Positions 7,176-9,792 of a stretch of 9,792 nt of DNA are shown in pieces. Position 1 is the first letter of the stretch. Each line of letters begins with the position of its first letter. The position numbers and the translations under genes are program-made. The notes under the pieces were generated by a model. That model made no database searches, was not told the DNA's origin, and was given only the letters and a program-made list of their open reading frames with translations. This stretch comes from Roseburia sp. (GTDB taxonomy: Bacteria; Bacillota; Clostridia; Lachnospirales; Lachnospiraceae): NCBI GenBank assembly GCA_017621905.1, contig JAGASC010000171.1, positions 1 through 9,792 of the forward strand. Reading direction: 5' to 3'.

Positions 7176-9792
7176 TCAACGCTTTCCACACAGCCAATTA
7201 TAGGTTGAAACAAATTCGCTTGTGTCCTTTCCTATAATAAAATAGTAATCCAGCAATTCTGCATTTTCCACACAGAGGTGGTTTCCATAAGTCGGAATAT
7301 CGCAGCAGAAAACAGGACCATCCGCAGCCACCAGCAGGGCATAGCCTTTGTCGGAAATGACCATGGGCAATTTATCCACCCTGCCTATATGAGAAATATA
7401 GCGAGCGGCACCCGTTAAGGAAAGTTCCGCCTTAGTCCCTGCGCCCAGCGCGTTAAGTTTTTCCTTCTTAGGCCAATCCAGATAAAGTCTGGCCCGCGGC
7501 ACTCCCTGCGGTGTTTTCTCCAGAAGCCGGCTTTCCCTACTGCGTTCTGCAAGCAGAGGCTGCTTGTCCCTTGTCATATATTGAATGGTTCCTGTTCCCT
7601 TGTCCACCTGCAGATAAATATCCGATGTCTTCATTTCCAAAAGCTTACCGGACTCCCGGTACATCCATTCCCGAAACGGGCCCCCGACGGAAATGTTCGG
7701 ATGTGTTGTGCCCGGAAGCTGGCTGCCTTTTGCGAACGTGACCCGGATAATTTTACCGGCAATGGGACTGAGTCGCAAGACACCATACGAGCTATGCAGA
7801 TACAGGCCATCCGTCTGCTTTGTTACCCAGCGTACTGCCTGGTCTGTTTTTGCATGTCCTGCCGGACGCAAAAGCTCTGTGGAAGGCATACTTCCGAATG
7901 GATTTTCAGGTTTTTCTCTGGCCACTTCCGGCAATATTACCGATTTTTCTTTTCCTTTTGCGATCCCGATTTCTGCTCGCCTAATCTCTACCGCGTTTTC
8001 TTTTGGCCTTGGCCGTGTCCTGGTCTCCGGTAGTTTTACCTCATTCTCAGCCTTTGCTTGCGCTGTTTCACTTCCGACTTCCAATCGCTTTTCTTTGTCT
8101 CTATCCCCAGATTCCGACTTTGTACCAGCAGTCCCCTGCACCTTTTTTCTCACCTTTATTCCCTGCTTCGGCACATCCTCAATGACCTTCGCTGCTCCTT
8201 CCGGCACCGGGTCCGCAATCAATCCGGTCAGGTCACCGGTGTGCAGCACGCACAGTTCATGAAGGGCACGGGTGGCCGCCACATAGAGAAGCTTGGCATG
8301 ACCGTCATCCACCGGATATTCTTCCCGGGTGGGGTCCAGAATCAGTACGGCATCAAACTCCAGTCCTTTTGTAAATTCCACCGGCAGCACCATAATTCCG
8401 TTTCCAAACTCTGCCGTCTCCAAATTGCTCTCCATCACTTCTACCAGCTGCCCCAGTTCTCCTGCCGTTTTCCTTGCACTTTCTGTATTCCGGCAGATGA
8501 CTGCGATTGTCCCAAGTCCTTTCTGCTGCCACTCTCTACAAATTTCAGCTGCTTTTTTCATAAGTTCGCCGCGATTTTTTACGGCTGCTACCTGCGGCGC
8601 ATTTCCATGGCGGATAATGGGCTCCACCGGATAGGAAGCAAACCTTCCGTGATGAAGGATTCTGGTGGCAAAATCTGATATTTCCACGGTGTTTCGGTAA
8701 CTCTTTTTTAAGATACCGAAGCTGGCTCTGCTGTCCTTTAAGTACAATTCTTTTAATTCTTCCCAATCATTTAGTCCATAGCCAAAATGAATATTCTGGG
8801 ACACATCTCCCATAATGGTGTAGGTGCAGTCTTTGATGCAGAATTTCAGCACACTATAGGCCATCATGCCAAAATCCTGGGCTTCATCGATGACAATGTG
8901 ATGGGCCTCGCTGATCACCTCTGTCTCTTTTACCCGCTTGTACAGATAGGCCAGCGCTGCCAGATCGTATACATCAAATGCGGTATCCGGAACATCCACG
9001 TCATGCCCTTTGGCCATCTGCACTTTTAAGAACTCCTCATACATGACAAAAATAGACTTTTTCCAGACATTGCCGCCATACCTGCCCTGATAAGCCTTTA
9101 ATATGGCTTTTCGCTCTGCCTCTGTGTATTTGATGCCTTTTGACAGAAATTCATTTAAAATCTTGGTCCGAAGCCGTTCATTTAACATATCAATCTTGCT
9201 CTGTATAGAAATGGTCGGATTCTGCCGGATATAACTCTCTACGGAACTGCCATCCATGAGGAGCACCAAATCCCTGGGATTGACCGGTTTCCCGCCTGTT
9301 CTGTCATGAACACCTGGCTTACCGTCTACAAAACCTTCCACGAACTGCTTCGGATTCAGGTAAATCGATTCTCTTAAAATGGTATTCCATTCCAGCTCAT
9401 TGCAGAATTTTTCCAGCTCCCGGAACCAGGAAAGTCTGCCTTTTACAATATTCTTTTTCCCGGCAGTATCTGTACTTTTGATGCTGTATTTTTTCTCATC
9501 CCAATCCTCGTACAAAAGACGGACAAACAACTGCTCCATCGTCATCTGCCGCACACCATAGACATCCAGATCCGGCAGCACTCCGGTGATATAATTCAGT
9601 AAAATCCGGTTGCTTCCCACAATATAAAAATCCTCTGGCCGGAACCGTTCTGCATAATTGTACAAAATGTAAGAAATACGATGCATGGCCACCGTTGTCT
9701 TACCGGAACCGGCAACGCCCTGCACCAGACAGTTGTGATACGGACTCTTTCGGATGATCTCGTTCTGTTCCTTCTGAATCGTTGCGACAATC
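7176..9792 (-). CDS. HelD/UvrD-like helicase fused to a GH31 N-terminal-like domain (5' end outside window)
   Basis: The frame is open to the right edge, so the N-terminus lies beyond it; residues are numbered from the GTG codon at 9725. The 22 residues before it (IVATIQKEQNEIIR...) are typical of HelD/UvrD helicases. Motor motifs are complete: Walker A QGVAGSGKTT (2-11), IDEAQD (279-284), MGDVSQ (305-310), KKSYRN (340-345), FTKGLEFDAV (451-460) and LLYVAATRA (479-487). HelD proteins use ATP to release stalled RNA polymerase; the polymerase-binding arm expected before Walker A is not visible. After about 505 comes a Lys/Glu/Arg-rich linker (to about 635). Residues about 640-849 resemble the N-terminal beta-sandwich of GH31 alpha-glucosidases: TSDIYLQVDKGTGTIQY (700-716), LPMVISDKGYALLV (786-799), LLDYYFIIGKD (824-834) and YNWLCGK (842-848). 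The protein then stops, exactly where the GH31 catalytic barrel should start. The helicase call is firm; the GH31 similarity is pattern recognition and not yet tested by profile search. Confidence 0.88.
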   Translation of the reverse strand, partial: IVATIQKEQNEIIRKSPYHNCLVQGVAGSGKTTVAMHRISYILYNYAERFRPEDFYIVGSNRILLNYITGVLPDLDVYGVRQMTMEQLFVRLLYEDWDEKKYSIKSTDTAGKKNIVKGRLSWFRELEKFCNELEWNTILRESIYLNPKQFVEGFVDGKPGVHDRTGGKPVNPRDLVLLMDGSSVESYIRQNPTISIQSKIDMLNERLRTKILNEFLSKGIKYTEAERKAILKAYQGRYGGNVWKKSIFVMYEEFLKVQMAKGHDVDVPDTAFDVYDLAALAYLYKRVKETEVISEAHHIVIDEAQDFGMMAYSVLKFCIKDCTYTIMGDVSQNIHFGYGLNDWEELKELYLKDSRASFGILKKSYRNTVEISDFATRILHHGRFASYPVEPIIRHGNAPQVAAVKNRGELMKKAAEICREWQQKGLGTIAVICRNTESARKTAGELGQLVEVMESNLETAEFGNGIMVLPVEFTKGLEFDAVLILDPTREEYPVDDGHAKLLYVAATRALHELCVLHTGDLTGLIADPVPEGAAKVIEDVPKQGIKVRKKVQGTAGTKSESGDRDKEKRLEVGSETAQAKAENEVKLPETRTRPRPKENAVEIRRAEIGIAKGKEKSVILPEVAREKPENPFGSMPSTELLRPAGHAKTDQAVRWVTKQTDGLYLHSSYGVLRLSPIAGKIIRVTFAKGSQLPGTTHPNISVGGPFREWMYRESGKLLEMKTSDIYLQVDKGTGTIQYMTRDKQPLLAERSRESRLLEKTPQGVPRARLYLDWPKKEKLNALGAGTKAELSLTGAARYISHIGRVDKLPMVISDKGYALLVAADGPVFCCDIPTYGNHLCVENAELLDYYFIIGKDTSEFVSTYNWLCGKR

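Noticed and set aside
7511..9029. Long plus-strand frames up to 206 codons
   Set aside because: They lie antisense to the helicase gene and are shadows of its codon use, with no ribosome sites.

Overview
The window looks like a chromosomal segment of a low-to-mid GC Firmicute, most likely a gut Lachnospiraceae (Clostridium cluster XIVa). This is inferred from the strong AGGAGG-type ribosome binding sites, the gene styles (a HelD-like helicase, a fused IIA-IIC-IIB PTS permease, a MATE pump) and the base composition. No rRNA or tRNA gene, CRISPR array or phage gene is visible.

Left part (1-4686, + strand): a three-gene maltose operon. A PTS permease with fused IIA-IIC-IIB domains (malT-like, 39-2246) is followed by an endonuclease/exonuclease/phosphatase-fold protein that fits maltose-6'-phosphate phosphatase (mapP-like, 2282-3109, apparently starting at a rare ATT codon). 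A complete GH77 4-alpha-glucanotransferase (malQ, 3130-4635) comes last. Together they suggest uptake of maltose as maltose-6'-P, dephosphorylation to free maltose, and disproportionation to glucose and longer maltodextrins. A perfect 12-bp stem terminator (4648-4686) separates this operon from the convergent MATE gene.

Middle (4703-6734): a MATE-family efflux transporter on the - strand (4703-6070), then 664 bp without a convincing gene. That gap holds a pair of palindromic direct repeats with a good minus-strand promoter, a 156-bp MITE-like insertion (6277-6432) with terminal inverted repeats and a perfect 8-bp target duplication, and two terminator-like hairpins.

Right part (6735-9792, - strand): a 94-residue protein that looks like a dimeric alpha/beta-barrel (ABM-like) protein, and a large helicase gene whose 5' end lies beyond the window. 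The helicase has the full set of UvrD/HelD motor motifs. It continues through a charged linker into about 210 residues that resemble the N-terminal beta-sandwich of glycoside hydrolase family 31, and it stops just where the GH31 catalytic barrel would begin. This HelD-GH31N fusion is the most unusual item in the window.
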